From contig VXRD01000155.1 in the NCBI GenBank assembly GCA_009838845.1, positions 23,046 through 87,045 of the forward strand: a stretch of DNA of 64,000 nt, in the 5' to 3' direction. Shown in pieces: positions 8,980 to 16,061 of this stretch. Source of the stretch: Gemmatimonadota bacterium. Its GTDB lineage: Bacteria; Latescibacterota; UBA2968. The first letter of the stretch is position 1; each line of letters opens with the position of its first letter. The notes below the pieces were generated by a model. The model was not told the DNA's origin. It saw only the letters and a list, made by a program, of their open reading frames with translations, and made no database searches. The translations under genes were made by a program, and so were the position numbers.

Positions 8980-9402
8980 TTAGGCACGCTGTTTATGAAG
9001 GTGGGCAAGGAGACCCTCTGCCGTTTCAAATTCACTGGAAGACCGGCCCTCTCGCTCGTCTCGCTCAGCTTCCCGCTCGCCTTTTTGCCATGACTCCAGC
9101 CACCAGTACTTCTGCTCTGGATCAATGAGACCTGCTTTTGTAGCCACGTTGACCTCTGCCTCGGTTAATCCTTTGGAATTAAGCATGTCCTCGTTGATGG
9201 TCTTGATCTTGTCTTTTGCCCGCGCGAGAATCCGCCGTTCTTTTTTTGAAAGCTCTGGGGGACTCATCTGCTGCGGTATGAGGACGACTTTTCCATTCTC
9301 TTCAATTACCTCAATCATATCACCCACTTTGAGGCCGAGTTTCTCAAACACCGGCTTGGGAATAGTGATCCGGTGGCTGGAGGTAATTTTCGAATGTGGC
9401 AT
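8980..9402 (-). CDS. AbrB/MazE/SpoVT-family DNA-binding protein
   Basis: 140 residues. The first 45 form a swapped-hairpin AbrB domain: S-S-H-R-I-T-I-P-K-P-V-F-E-K-L-G-L-K-V-G-D-M-I-E-V and then G-K-V-V-L-I-P. The rest is charged and helical, ending in E-T-A-E-G-L-L-A-H-L-H, which is the kind of tail by which antitoxins hold a toxin. Start chosen at the ATG at 9402 behind AGGAGACGAG; an ATG seven codons earlier lies within the ribosome site region. No PIN or MazF toxin gene follows on the same strand, so it is an orphan, or its partner lies in an unrecognised gene such as the convergent 121-residue one. It likely represses its own promoter. Confidence 0.85.
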   Translation of the reverse strand: MPHSKITSSHRITIPKPVFEKLGLKVGDMIEVIEENGKVVLIPQQMSPPELSKKERRILARAKDKIKTINEDMLNSKGLTEAEVNVATKAGLIDPEQKYWWLESWQKGEREAERDEREGRSSSEFETAEGLLAHLHKQRA

Positions 9403-9496
9403 TTCTCGTCTCCTATTTGTCATTGCAAGTACTGAACATAGAATAAAATTAAAAAGCCCTGAAAAAAAGTCAATGACTTGCTGATAAGCAAAACCA

Positions 9497-9530
9497 CTGG
9501 ATCGCGGCTAAAACCCTGCCGCGATGACGG
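9497..9530. repeat. REP-like palindrome, second copy, with a decayed copy alongside
   Basis: ATCGCGGC, nine loop bases, GCCGCGAT, flanked by CTGG and GACGG: the inverted-orientation match of the element at 5763. A degenerate half copy follows at about 9571-9600 (TTGCCGCGATGATGAGG). The sequence after each copy is also similar (TAATGGGTCGG and TGATGGGTCAGG), so this part was tandemly duplicated. The 540-nt gap 9403-9942 holds only such repeats, hairpins and a gene relic. Confidence 0.65.
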
Positions 9531-9652
9531 CTTTAGTAATGGGTCGGAAAAAGAAATTCCTTCCTACCTGATGGCTCAATATCTTGCCGCGATGATGAGG
9601 GCTGATGGGTCAGGTCATGCCAGTGATGCAAGTTATTTATTGCACTGCTGGT

Positions 9653-9686
9653 AAGTATTTGTCAACGATTTTGTTGACAAATACTT
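9653..9686. repeat. Hairpin 1 of a duplicated gene tail
   Basis: AAGTATTTGTCAAC (9653-9666), loop GATTTT, GTTGACAAATACTT (9673-9686): a perfect 14-bp inverted repeat. It lies at the same distance beyond the relic coding tail at 9715 as hairpin 2 does beyond the live gene end at 9943. It has no T-run and so is not a classical terminator. It could be an operator, an mRNA 3' stabiliser or a repeat end. Confidence 0.7.
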
Positions 9687-9714
9687 GCTGAAAAACAATA
9701 GGGAAGCAATAACA

Positions 9715-9768
9715 TCATAATAAACAACTCTTTGCTTGCAGTTCAATGAGTTGTTCTTGAGGCTCATT
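9715..9768 (-). pseudogene. Relic of the 3' end of the acetolactate-synthase-like gene
   Basis: On the minus strand one frame reads P-Q-E-Q-L-I-E-L-Q-A-K-S-C-L-L then TGA. The live gene ends Q-K-V-L-V-D-E-L-Q-A-K-T-C-L-L then TAA. The nucleotide match continues past the stop into a similar hairpin. The upstream part of the gene is absent. This is a decayed tandem copy of the last codons and 3' flank, or the remains of a lost paralogue. Confidence 0.65.
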
Positions 9769-9851
9769 CAACAAGCCTATTGCACCTTCGCCTATGGCAA
9801 GGGGCAGGGGGAAGAGTCAACAGCGAGTTTTTTTTGATGTCTTGCACATAA

Positions 9852-9876
9852 ATTTGAAGTTATATTTTAAGTCAGC
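9852..9876 (+). repeat. Right copy of a 25-bp direct repeat
   Basis: Matches 8089-8113 at 24 of 25 positions, in the same orientation, with the AGTTATATTTTAAGTCAGC core intact. See the left copy. Confidence 0.6.
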
Positions 9877-9881
9877 TAATA

Positions 9882-9913
9882 AATATTAGTCAACAGATTT
9901 GTTGACTAATATT
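9882..9913. repeat. Hairpin 2, just beyond the acetolactate-synthase-like stop codon
   Basis: AATATTAGTCAAC, loop AGATTT, GTTGACTAATATT: a perfect 13-bp stem with the same GTCAAC/GTTGAC core as hairpin 1. It lies 30 nt past the stop of the TPP enzyme. It may stabilise or end that mRNA, although the tail after it on the minus strand (TATTAGC) is only weakly T-rich. Confidence 0.65.
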
Positions 9914-9942
9914 GTTAAAAAAATGATCAAGGAGCAATAAAG

Positions 9943-11598
9943 TTATAATAAACAGGTCTTTGCTTGTAGTTCATCAACGAGAACTTTCTGGTTTTCAGAG
10001 TAATCCACGGGCACTTCGACGAGGTGTACGCCGCCTTTGGTATAACATTTTTCCAGCAGGGGTACTGTCATTTCTGTGGATTTCACGCGGTGTCCATGCG
10101 CGCCGTAGCTGTTGGCGTACATGACAAAATCCGGGTTGTCGAATTCCAGTCCAAAATCGGGAAGCCCCATCCCGTATTGTTTCCAGCGGATCATGCCGTA
10201 GGCATTGTCTCTTAAGATCAGTACGACGAGATTGAGGTTGAGTCTTACGGCTGTTTCCAATTCCTGGCTGTTCATCATAAAACCACCGTCGCCGCAAATC
10301 GCCATGACCCGCCGGTTGGGATAAAACCGCGCGGCTTCCATTGCCGAGGGCAGGCCCGCGCCCATGGTGGCAAGGGCGTTGTCCAGCAATACGGTGTTGG
10401 GTTGCGTGGTCGGGTAGTTGCGCGCAAACCAGATTTTGTACACGCCGTTATCCAGGGCAATGATGCCGTCTTCGGGCAGGACTTTGCGGACGTCCCAGAC
10501 GAGGCGCTGGGGTTTTACCGGGAAGCTGTTGTCGTTTTCTCCCAGACGAATGTGTTCCTGAATCTGGCCGCGGATGCGCATGTAATAGTCGAAGTCGTGC
10601 GAGGCTGTTTTGCCGGTTTTGTCGGCGAGGCGTTGGATCGTGTTTGCAATGTCGCCGACGACTTCCAGTTGTGGAAAATAGACATTATCTACCACGGCGG
10701 ATTGGAAGTTGATGTGGATGACCCGGGTTGCGCCTTCGTCGTGTGACATGAAAAATGGCGGTTTTTCCACGACATCGTGTCCGACGTTTATGATCAGATC
10801 GGCGCGTTCAATGGCGCAGTGGAGATAGTCGCCATCGGATAGTGCTGCGGTGCCCAGAAATAGAGGATGGAGACCGCCAACGACGCCTTTGCCCAGCTGG
10901 GTATTGAAAAAGGGTATGCCGGTTTTGTCGAGGAAGTGCGCCACGGATTCCCAGATGCGCTTGCGGTTGGTGCCTGCGCCCAGGAGGAGTAAGGGCCGCG
11001 TAGCTTCTTTGATCATTTTGACCGCGTCGTCAATGGCGCGTTCATTGGCGTCGCCGCGTCTGCATGTGCTGATGTTAAAAACCGGCGTGGTGTGTTCGTC
11101 AACGGGTTCTTCGGCGACATCTTCCGGCAATTCCAGGTGTACGGCGCCGGGGCGCTCTTCTTGTGCGAGGCGGAATGCCTCCCGCACCATGGAGGGAATC
11201 ATATCTACGTTGACGATTTGTCGGGTGTATTTTGTGAGGGGTTCCATCATGCTTACAACGTCGATGATCTGAAATTGGCCCTGTTTGCTCTTTTTGATGG
11301 GTTTTTGGCCCGTGATCATGAGCAGGGGCATGCCGCCCAGTTGGGCATAGGCCGCGCCCGTCACAAAATTGGTCGCGCCGGGACCGAGTGTGGCAAGGCA
11401 GACGCCGGCTTTGCCCGTGAGCCGTCCATAGGTCGCAGCCATAAACGCAGCACCCTGTTCGTGGCGGGTCAGGATGAGTTTGATGCTCGATTTGCGAAGG
11501 GCTTCCAGAAAGGCGAGGTTTTCTTCTCCCGGCACGCCGTAGATATATTCCACGCCTTCATTTTCCAGTGCTTTGACAAATAGGTCCGAAGCGTTCAT
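9943..11598 (-). CDS. TPP-dependent acetolactate synthase-like enzyme
   Basis: 551 residues with the three-domain layout of the thiamine-pyrophosphate acetohydroxyacid synthase family. The N-terminal Pyr domain carries the catalytic Glu47 (T-R-H-E-Q-G-A-A-F-M-A), then L-G-P-G-A-T-N-F-V-T-G. A central FAD/nucleotide-fold domain follows. The C-terminal PP domain has the G-D-G-G-F motif and, about 26 residues on, R-D-N-A-Y-G, the Mg-TPP binding signature. It probably condenses or decarboxylates 2-oxo acids (acetolactate synthase large-subunit type). No small regulatory subunit gene follows, which favours a catabolic or specialised role over valine/isoleucine synthesis. Ribosome site GGAGGAAG. 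It is last in the minus-strand run, 14 nt after a sulfatase. Confidence 0.85.
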   Translation of the reverse strand: MNASDLFVKALENEGVEYIYGVPGEENLAFLEALRKSSIKLILTRHEQGAAFMAATYGRLTGKAGVCLATLGPGATNFVTGAAYAQLGGMPLLMITGQKPIKKSKQGQFQIIDVVSMMEPLTKYTRQIVNVDMIPSMVREAFRLAQEERPGAVHLELPEDVAEEPVDEHTTPVFNISTCRRGDANERAIDDAVKMIKEATRPLLLLGAGTNRKRIWESVAHFLDKTGIPFFNTQLGKGVVGGLHPLFLGTAALSDGDYLHCAIERADLIINVGHDVVEKPPFFMSHDEGATRVIHINFQSAVVDNVYFPQLEVVGDIANTIQRLADKTGKTASHDFDYYMRIRGQIQEHIRLGENDNSFPVKPQRLVWDVRKVLPEDGIIALDNGVYKIWFARNYPTTQPNTVLLDNALATMGAGLPSAMEAARFYPNRRVMAICGDGGFMMNSQELETAVRLNLNLVVLILRDNAYGMIRWKQYGMGLPDFGLEFDNPDFVMYANSYGAHGHRVKSTEMTVPLLEKCYTKGGVHLVEVPVDYSENQKVLVDELQAKTCLL

Positions 11599-11612
11599 CG
11601 CTTCCTCCGGGT

Positions 11613-13016
11613 TTATGCGGGGACACTACGTCCCCTCGTTTTGTACTGGTTGAGCAGGTCGGTCAATCGGGATACGATTTCGGGGTGTTGCGCGTAGAGG
11701 TTTTCGCGTTCTCGGTAGCCGGTTTCCATGTCGTAGAGTTGGCCGGGGGTATCATCCGGAGGGTCGTCGGGATAATCATTGCCGCCGGAGCTTTGGTGGA
11801 GGAGCAATTTCCATTTGCCCTGGCGGATGGCAAATTCGCCTTTGGAAGAGTGATGCACGGTGGCTTCGCGGATGGATGTCGCGTTCTGGCTCGTGAGGAC
11901 GGGTAGGATGCTGCAACTGTCTTCGCCGGCATTTTCGGGAAGGGTATGGCCGATAATGTCAGCGGCTGTTGCGATGAGGTCTGTGAGACATACGATTTCG
12001 TCGCTGAAGGATCCAGCCGCGACTTTTTCGGGCCAGCGGGCGATAAAGGGTATGCGATGCCCGCCTTCCCAGTTGTCGCGTTTGCAGCCGCGGAAGTGAT
12101 AGGCACTGTAGTGGTTGTATTCTTGTTTTCGCGTGTGCATAAAGCGTTCGGGACCGTTGTCGCTGGTGACGATAAAGAGGGTGTTGTCGGTGGCGCCGAT
12201 TTTTTCAACAGCGTCCATGATTTGCCCCACTGCCCAGTCGCATTCGACGACGAAGTCGCCGTATTTGCCGGCCTGGCTTTTGCCTGTGAATGCTTTGTTT
12301 GGCGCGATGGGCGTGTGGGGACCGGTTACGGGATAGTAGAGGAAAAAGGGCTGTTTGCCCGCTGCGGTTTCTTCGATGAAGGAGACCGCTTTTTTTGTGA
12401 GGTCTGGGATGACGTGTTCGGGTTTGAGGCCCGGCGCAGCGTGTCCTTCGCGTCCAAAGAGGCCCCTATGAGCACGGGCTGTTGGCTCGCAGATTGTGCG
12501 GTTGTTTTCGAGATAGACATAAGGCGGCATGTCCAGGGATGCGGAGATGCCGTAAAAGTAGTCGAATCCGAGGTCGCACGGTCCGCCGGTAAATGGTTGG
12601 GTGAAGTCTATGGCTTCGCCGCGGTTCCATCCCAGTCTGTAATTTTCGAGGTGTTGGACGCCTTTTTTGCGCGTCCAGTTTAATCCCACATGCCATTTGC
12701 CGATGCAAGCGGTGTGATATCCGTGTTGTTTGAGCAGGGACGCGACGGTCAGGCGTTCGGGTTCGATGAGGGGTTCTGAGTATCCGTTGAGGACGCCATT
12801 TTGCAGTCGGGTGCGCCAGCAATAGCGTCCGGTTAAGACGCCATAGCGCGAGGGGGAGCACACAGCGGAGCACGAGTGGACATCGGTGAAGCACATGCCT
12901 TCAGCGGACAGGCGGTCGATATTGGGGGTTTGGATTTTGGATTCGGGATTGAGGTAGCTGATGTCCCCATAACCGAGGTCGTCGAAGAAGATATAGACGA
13001 TGTTGGGATTGGACAT
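11613..13016 (-). CDS. Sulfatase (arylsulfatase A family)
   Basis: 467 residues with a family S1 sulfatase core. The N-terminal metal site is P-N-I-V-Y-I-F-F-D-D (Asp12, Asp13). The formylglycine motif C-S-P-S-R has Cys53 to be oxidised, followed by L-T-G-R-Y. Later come G-K-W-H-V-G and V-T-S-D-N-G-P-E, the usual metal and sulfate ligands. It hydrolyses sulfate esters, probably on polysaccharide fragments. Start chosen at the ATG at 13016 behind GGAG; the longer frame would need a TTG. No signal peptide is visible, so it may be cytoplasmic, acting on imported oligosaccharides. The last codons and stop lie in a palindrome, GGGGAC-n5-GTCCCC. It is 14 nt from the TPP enzyme gene and 27 nt from the hydrolase gene upstream. 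Confidence 0.93.
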   Translation of the reverse strand: MSNPNIVYIFFDDLGYGDISYLNPESKIQTPNIDRLSAEGMCFTDVHSCSAVCSPSRYGVLTGRYCWRTRLQNGVLNGYSEPLIEPERLTVASLLKQHGYHTACIGKWHVGLNWTRKKGVQHLENYRLGWNRGEAIDFTQPFTGGPCDLGFDYFYGISASLDMPPYVYLENNRTICEPTARAHRGLFGREGHAAPGLKPEHVIPDLTKKAVSFIEETAAGKQPFFLYYPVTGPHTPIAPNKAFTGKSQAGKYGDFVVECDWAVGQIMDAVEKIGATDNTLFIVTSDNGPERFMHTRKQEYNHYSAYHFRGCKRDNWEGGHRIPFIARWPEKVAAGSFSDEIVCLTDLIATAADIIGHTLPENAGEDSCSILPVLTSQNATSIREATVHHSSKGEFAIRQGKWKLLLHQSSGGNDYPDDPPDDTPGQLYDMETGYRERENLYAQHPEIVSRLTDLLNQYKTRGRSVPA

Positions 13017-13043
13017 TGGGGTCTCCAATTGGTTGTATAAGGT

Positions 13044-14120
13044 TCATTTGGCGGGCGCGATGAAGATTTTGTCGCCCTCCTTACACCCAAGTGTCTTTGA
13101 GGCGTTTTCGTAGTTGCGAGCAATCCTCAAGCGGCCTTCCGCTGTCAAGAATGCAACCCATTCTCCGCGCGGTACGTCTCCATAAGTGGTGGCAAGCAAC
13201 ACTGTGAACGTCTGCTCCCCATAGCTGACCTGAAAACGAGTTTTGGGAGAGATGCCAAGTTGCTGCAGGTCGCCCTCGATAAATTCGGTGTTGATGTTGC
13301 CGTAGGTCGAGGAGATGCTCTCTATCTTTGTGTAAGCCCCTCCTTCCACAAATTCCGCAGACGACACATGATTCGGAGCGATGGTCGCATCTTTGTCTCG
13401 TTCAATCGCACCGGTGTCCAGATAGGCGTCGAGCGCGCGCAATGCGGTTTCCCGTTCGATCTCTCTGAGGTTGACGTGTCCGTCGCGTGCCACAGACCAG
13501 AATACTGGCACATTCGGTGCCTTTGCCGCTTTCTGGATATACGCCTGGGGTCCCTCCGCTTCACTCTGATTACTGACGAAGAGCAACGGGAGACGTGGGG
13601 TATAACGCCATTCGTGGGGGTGCTCTGTATCTCGCACTTGCAGTGCCGCCCCCAACGCGAGCAAGCCGTCATAACCTTCGGGAGCGGTCTCGGCGATCAG
13701 TGTCACGATCGCACCGCCCATTGAGCTACCCTGTACAATTACACGTTCAGGCGCGCCATAGGTTTGGGCAATGTGCTGGCGTAGCAGTTCGATGTCCGCT
13801 ACCGCATCGACGACGATCGCTCCGTTGCGGCGGTAGCTGGTAGATGCGATCATCCAGCCATCGGCAAGCAGATGCTGGTACGTGGGTGAGTCTGTGCGAA
13901 AATCGGCGCTCAGGGGCGCATTTTCGGGGCGATAGCCGTGCGCCAGCAGCAGGAGTTTTCCGTTCCATGACTCCGGTATGGCGATGACGAATTTTGATTG
14001 CTGGAGTTGACCTGCTTCGGTGCGAAATTTAACTGCCTCTGCGGCTGGGGCGAGCAGTCCGCCGATGAGCAGGAAATAGCATATCCCTTGTACGAGTGTT
14101 GAACGGTAGATCGTTTTCAT
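13044..14120 (-). CDS. Secreted alpha/beta hydrolase fused to a SAM-hydroxide-adenosyltransferase-like C-terminal domain
   Basis: 358 residues. A Sec signal peptide (about residues 1-29, ending A-E-A) is followed by an alpha/beta-hydrolase domain with L-A-H-G-Y near residue 60 and the nucleophile elbow G-S-S-M-G-G near 150; G-H-V-N-L supplies the likely histidine. From about residue 265 the sequence changes. S-S-T-Y-G-N-I-N-T-E-F-I, T-Y-G-D-V-P-R-G-E-W-V-A-F and R-I-A-R-N-Y-E-N-A-S-K-T-L-G-C with G-D-K-I-F-I match the C-terminal beta-barrel domain of the DUF62/fluorinase family. That domain normally follows an adenosyltransferase, not a hydrolase. Function: probably an exported esterase, with the extra domain acting in binding or oligomerisation. 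Ribosome site AAAGGAG. It lies between a GH117-like enzyme and a sulfatase. Confidence 0.8.
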   Translation of the reverse strand: MKTIYRSTLVQGICYFLLIGGLLAPAAEAVKFRTEAGQLQQSKFVIAIPESWNGKLLLLAHGYRPENAPLSADFRTDSPTYQHLLADGWMIASTSYRRNGAIVVDAVADIELLRQHIAQTYGAPERVIVQGSSMGGAIVTLIAETAPEGYDGLLALGAALQVRDTEHPHEWRYTPRLPLLFVSNQSEAEGPQAYIQKAAKAPNVPVFWSVARDGHVNLREIERETALRALDAYLDTGAIERDKDATIAPNHVSSAEFVEGGAYTKIESISSTYGNINTEFIEGDLQQLGISPKTRFQVSYGEQTFTVLLATTYGDVPRGEWVAFLTAEGRLRIARNYENASKTLGCKEGDKIFIAPAK

Positions 14121-14200
14121 GATGGCTCCTTTGGATTGTTTTGCCGGACAGTTTGTGGTGTCTATGCCCAGCCCCAGCAGTTCATACGTCCAGAGGTCTG

Positions 14201-15400
14201 TTATGTTCCGATGGTGTTTTGGTCGGTGTGATTCTGTTCTTTGAGGATTTGTTTTTGGAGGTATTCGGGCAGTTTGAGGACGCGCTGGAAGTAGGTGGGT
14301 TCGTCAAAGCGCAGGTTGTTGTTTTTGAAGAGGGGACGGTCTGTGTCGCGGCTGAGGTCGCAGTCGAATCGGGCGAGGACGGATTCGCTCATGCTGCCCC
14401 CGCCGTCCGGGTTGATATGGCACAGTCCCCAGGTGATGCCGCGTCCATCGCCGTTGTCGGCAAATGCGTCGGGTACAAAGGGTCCGGGGGCGACAGGGGG
14501 CACCTGGAGCAGGGATTTCATTTCGAAATGGAGGCCGTCAGGCGCGTATTGTACGGTGTTTTTTTCGGGTCCGTCCAGGCTGACGATTGCGGCGATACCC
14601 TCTTTGTAGGGCCAGAGGCAGGTTTCGTGGCCGGAGTTGAGGACGGGGTTTAGCGGTGATTTTTGGTATGGTCCTTCCGGATGGTCGGCAATGGCAACGC
14701 CCTGAGCGCGGATGATGTTTGCGCCGCCGCGTTTTTGTCCGGGCGAGCCTTTGTAATACATATGGATTTTGCCTTTGTAGATGAGGGGGAAGGGGTCGTG
14801 TATGCAGTTGCAGTCCCAGTCGTCGGGGCCGCCGGGTTCCACGATGGGTCTGCCCATTCGCGTCCAGGGTCCATGGGGAGAGTCGGCGATGGCGATGGTG
14901 ACGGGGCACGAGTCGCCGCCCTGAATGACTTCGCTGTATGCCTGGTGGTAGAGGTAGTATTTGTTTTTCCAGACGAGGATGTCGGGTGTGCAGTTTGAGC
15001 GCCAGCCAAATTCGCCTTTTGAGGGGCGCGTGGCGGCTGGTCCCTGTTCTTCCCAGTGAAAGCCGTCTTCGCTGGTGGCATACCAGATGTCTGCGAGGTC
15101 CCAATCGACAGAGGGGATTTCGTCGGTGGCGTTTTCGTGTCCGACGGGGGGACCTTTTGTGCGCCGGCATGTGTACCAGACGTAATAGGTGCCGTCGATG
15201 CGGAGTACTTTGGATGGATCGCGGCGAGAGACGTTGGGTTCTCGTGAGAATCCCGCGAGGGGGGAGTATTTGAAGTTGCTGAAAAATTCATTGCCGCGGT
15301 CTTCATGGGGGTTCCATATATCGTACATGCGTTCCATTGAGGCACTGAGTTCGCGGTCTGGTTTTTCAAGTGGTAGTTTAGCGGGGAAGGGCGTTTGCAT
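14201..15400 (-). CDS. GH117-like glycoside hydrolase
   Basis: 399 residues forming a five-bladed propeller of the GH43/GH117 type. Visible family marks in order are S-R-R-D-P-S-K-V-L with Y-Y-V-W-Y-T, then D-W-D-L-A-D-I-W-Y-A-T-S-E-D-G, then R-S-N-C-T-P-D-I-L-V with K-Y-Y-L-Y, and H-D-P-F-P-L. These follow the pattern of neoagarooligosaccharide hydrolases (GH117). That family removes 3,6-anhydro-L-galactose from the non-reducing end of agar-derived oligosaccharides; homologues in other phyla may use other sugars, so the substrate is inferred. There is no signal peptide, which fits a cytoplasmic exo-enzyme. Ribosome site AAGGACC. It lies among sulfatases and a GH2 enzyme, which supports sulfated polysaccharide use. 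Confidence 0.8.
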   Translation of the reverse strand: MQTPFPAKLPLEKPDRELSASMERMYDIWNPHEDRGNEFFSNFKYSPLAGFSREPNVSRRDPSKVLRIDGTYYVWYTCRRTKGPPVGHENATDEIPSVDWDLADIWYATSEDGFHWEEQGPAATRPSKGEFGWRSNCTPDILVWKNKYYLYHQAYSEVIQGGDSCPVTIAIADSPHGPWTRMGRPIVEPGGPDDWDCNCIHDPFPLIYKGKIHMYYKGSPGQKRGGANIIRAQGVAIADHPEGPYQKSPLNPVLNSGHETCLWPYKEGIAAIVSLDGPEKNTVQYAPDGLHFEMKSLLQVPPVAPGPFVPDAFADNGDGRGITWGLCHINPDGGGSMSESVLARFDCDLSRDTDRPLFKNNNLRFDEPTYFQRVLKLPEYLQKQILKEQNHTDQNTIGT

Positions 15401-15458
15401 GGGGGGTCCTTGGTGAAGAGGTGTTTGGTCGGGGCGACGCAGGTGTTGATCAGGCCAG

Positions 15459-16061
15459 TTATTTGATTTTTGCCTTCAAGGTATCGACGAGTCGTTTCGC
15501 ATGGGGCGATGCCGCAACCACTTTGTCGGGGTCAATCTGCGCGAGGATATCGAACGAATGTTGCCCCTTTTCATATTCTCCTTTTGAAACACCCGAACGC
15601 GTCGCGTTTTTTAGGCCGTTCAATACATCGTCTTTTGGAATTTTCTCAATATCCTGACGGGCGGGAAGCGCGTTTTGTTTAAAGCCGTTTCCGTAGTAAG
15701 TAGCAAGAGTGTCCCTATCGGCAAGGAACCACGCCTCCATGCACTGCACCATCAGATGTACCTGGTCGTCCGTGGTGCCCGAGGGTTGGTCCCAATTATC
15801 GGGCTTCTTCAGGTGTTGCCAGGGGCCTGTTATCACTGGTCCTTCGCTGTCAACCAATAGCACGATGAAGTCATATCTCCCAGGCCTGCGGACTGCCGCA
15901 CGAAAATCATCGAAGGCTTCCCGCCGACTGCCACTTGCGACTACGCTCGGCATTCGGCCTTCCATGCCAGCCTTTTGAAAAAAATTGCTGAAACTCCGAC
16001 GACACTTTGTCCTCAGTGCCTTTGTTTCCCCGCCACCTTCGACAAAAACCTTGATTCTCAC
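15459..16061 (-). CDS. DUF4276 family protein, TOPRIM-like
   Basis: 200 residues. Starts with a GTG (16061-16059) overlapping the stop of the AAA ATPase gene (GTGA), so the two are coupled. The N-terminus K-V-F-V-E-G-G-G-E-T and the later F-I-V-L-L-V-D-S-E-G-P fit a TOPRIM-like fold: a glutamate after the first strand and a D-x-E/D after a later one. C-M-E-A-W-F-L-A-D is the other conserved DUF4276 block. TOPRIM domains paired with AAA ATPases act as nucleases in OLD, PARIS and related anti-phage systems. By analogy this would be the effector, set off through the ATPase. It has no catalytic link to the surrounding sulfatase genes. Confidence 0.8.
   Translation of the reverse strand: MRIKVFVEGGGETKALRTKCRRSFSNFFQKAGMEGRMPSVVASGSRREAFDDFRAAVRRPGRYDFIVLLVDSEGPVITGPWQHLKKPDNWDQPSGTTDDQVHLMVQCMEAWFLADRDTLATYYGNGFKQNALPARQDIEKIPKDDVLNGLKNATRSGVSKGEYEKGQHSFDILAQIDPDKVVAASPHAKRLVDTLKAKIK

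Noticed and set aside
9653..9686. Hairpin as a rho-independent terminator
   Set aside because: There is no T-run on either strand after the stem, so I list it as an inverted repeat.
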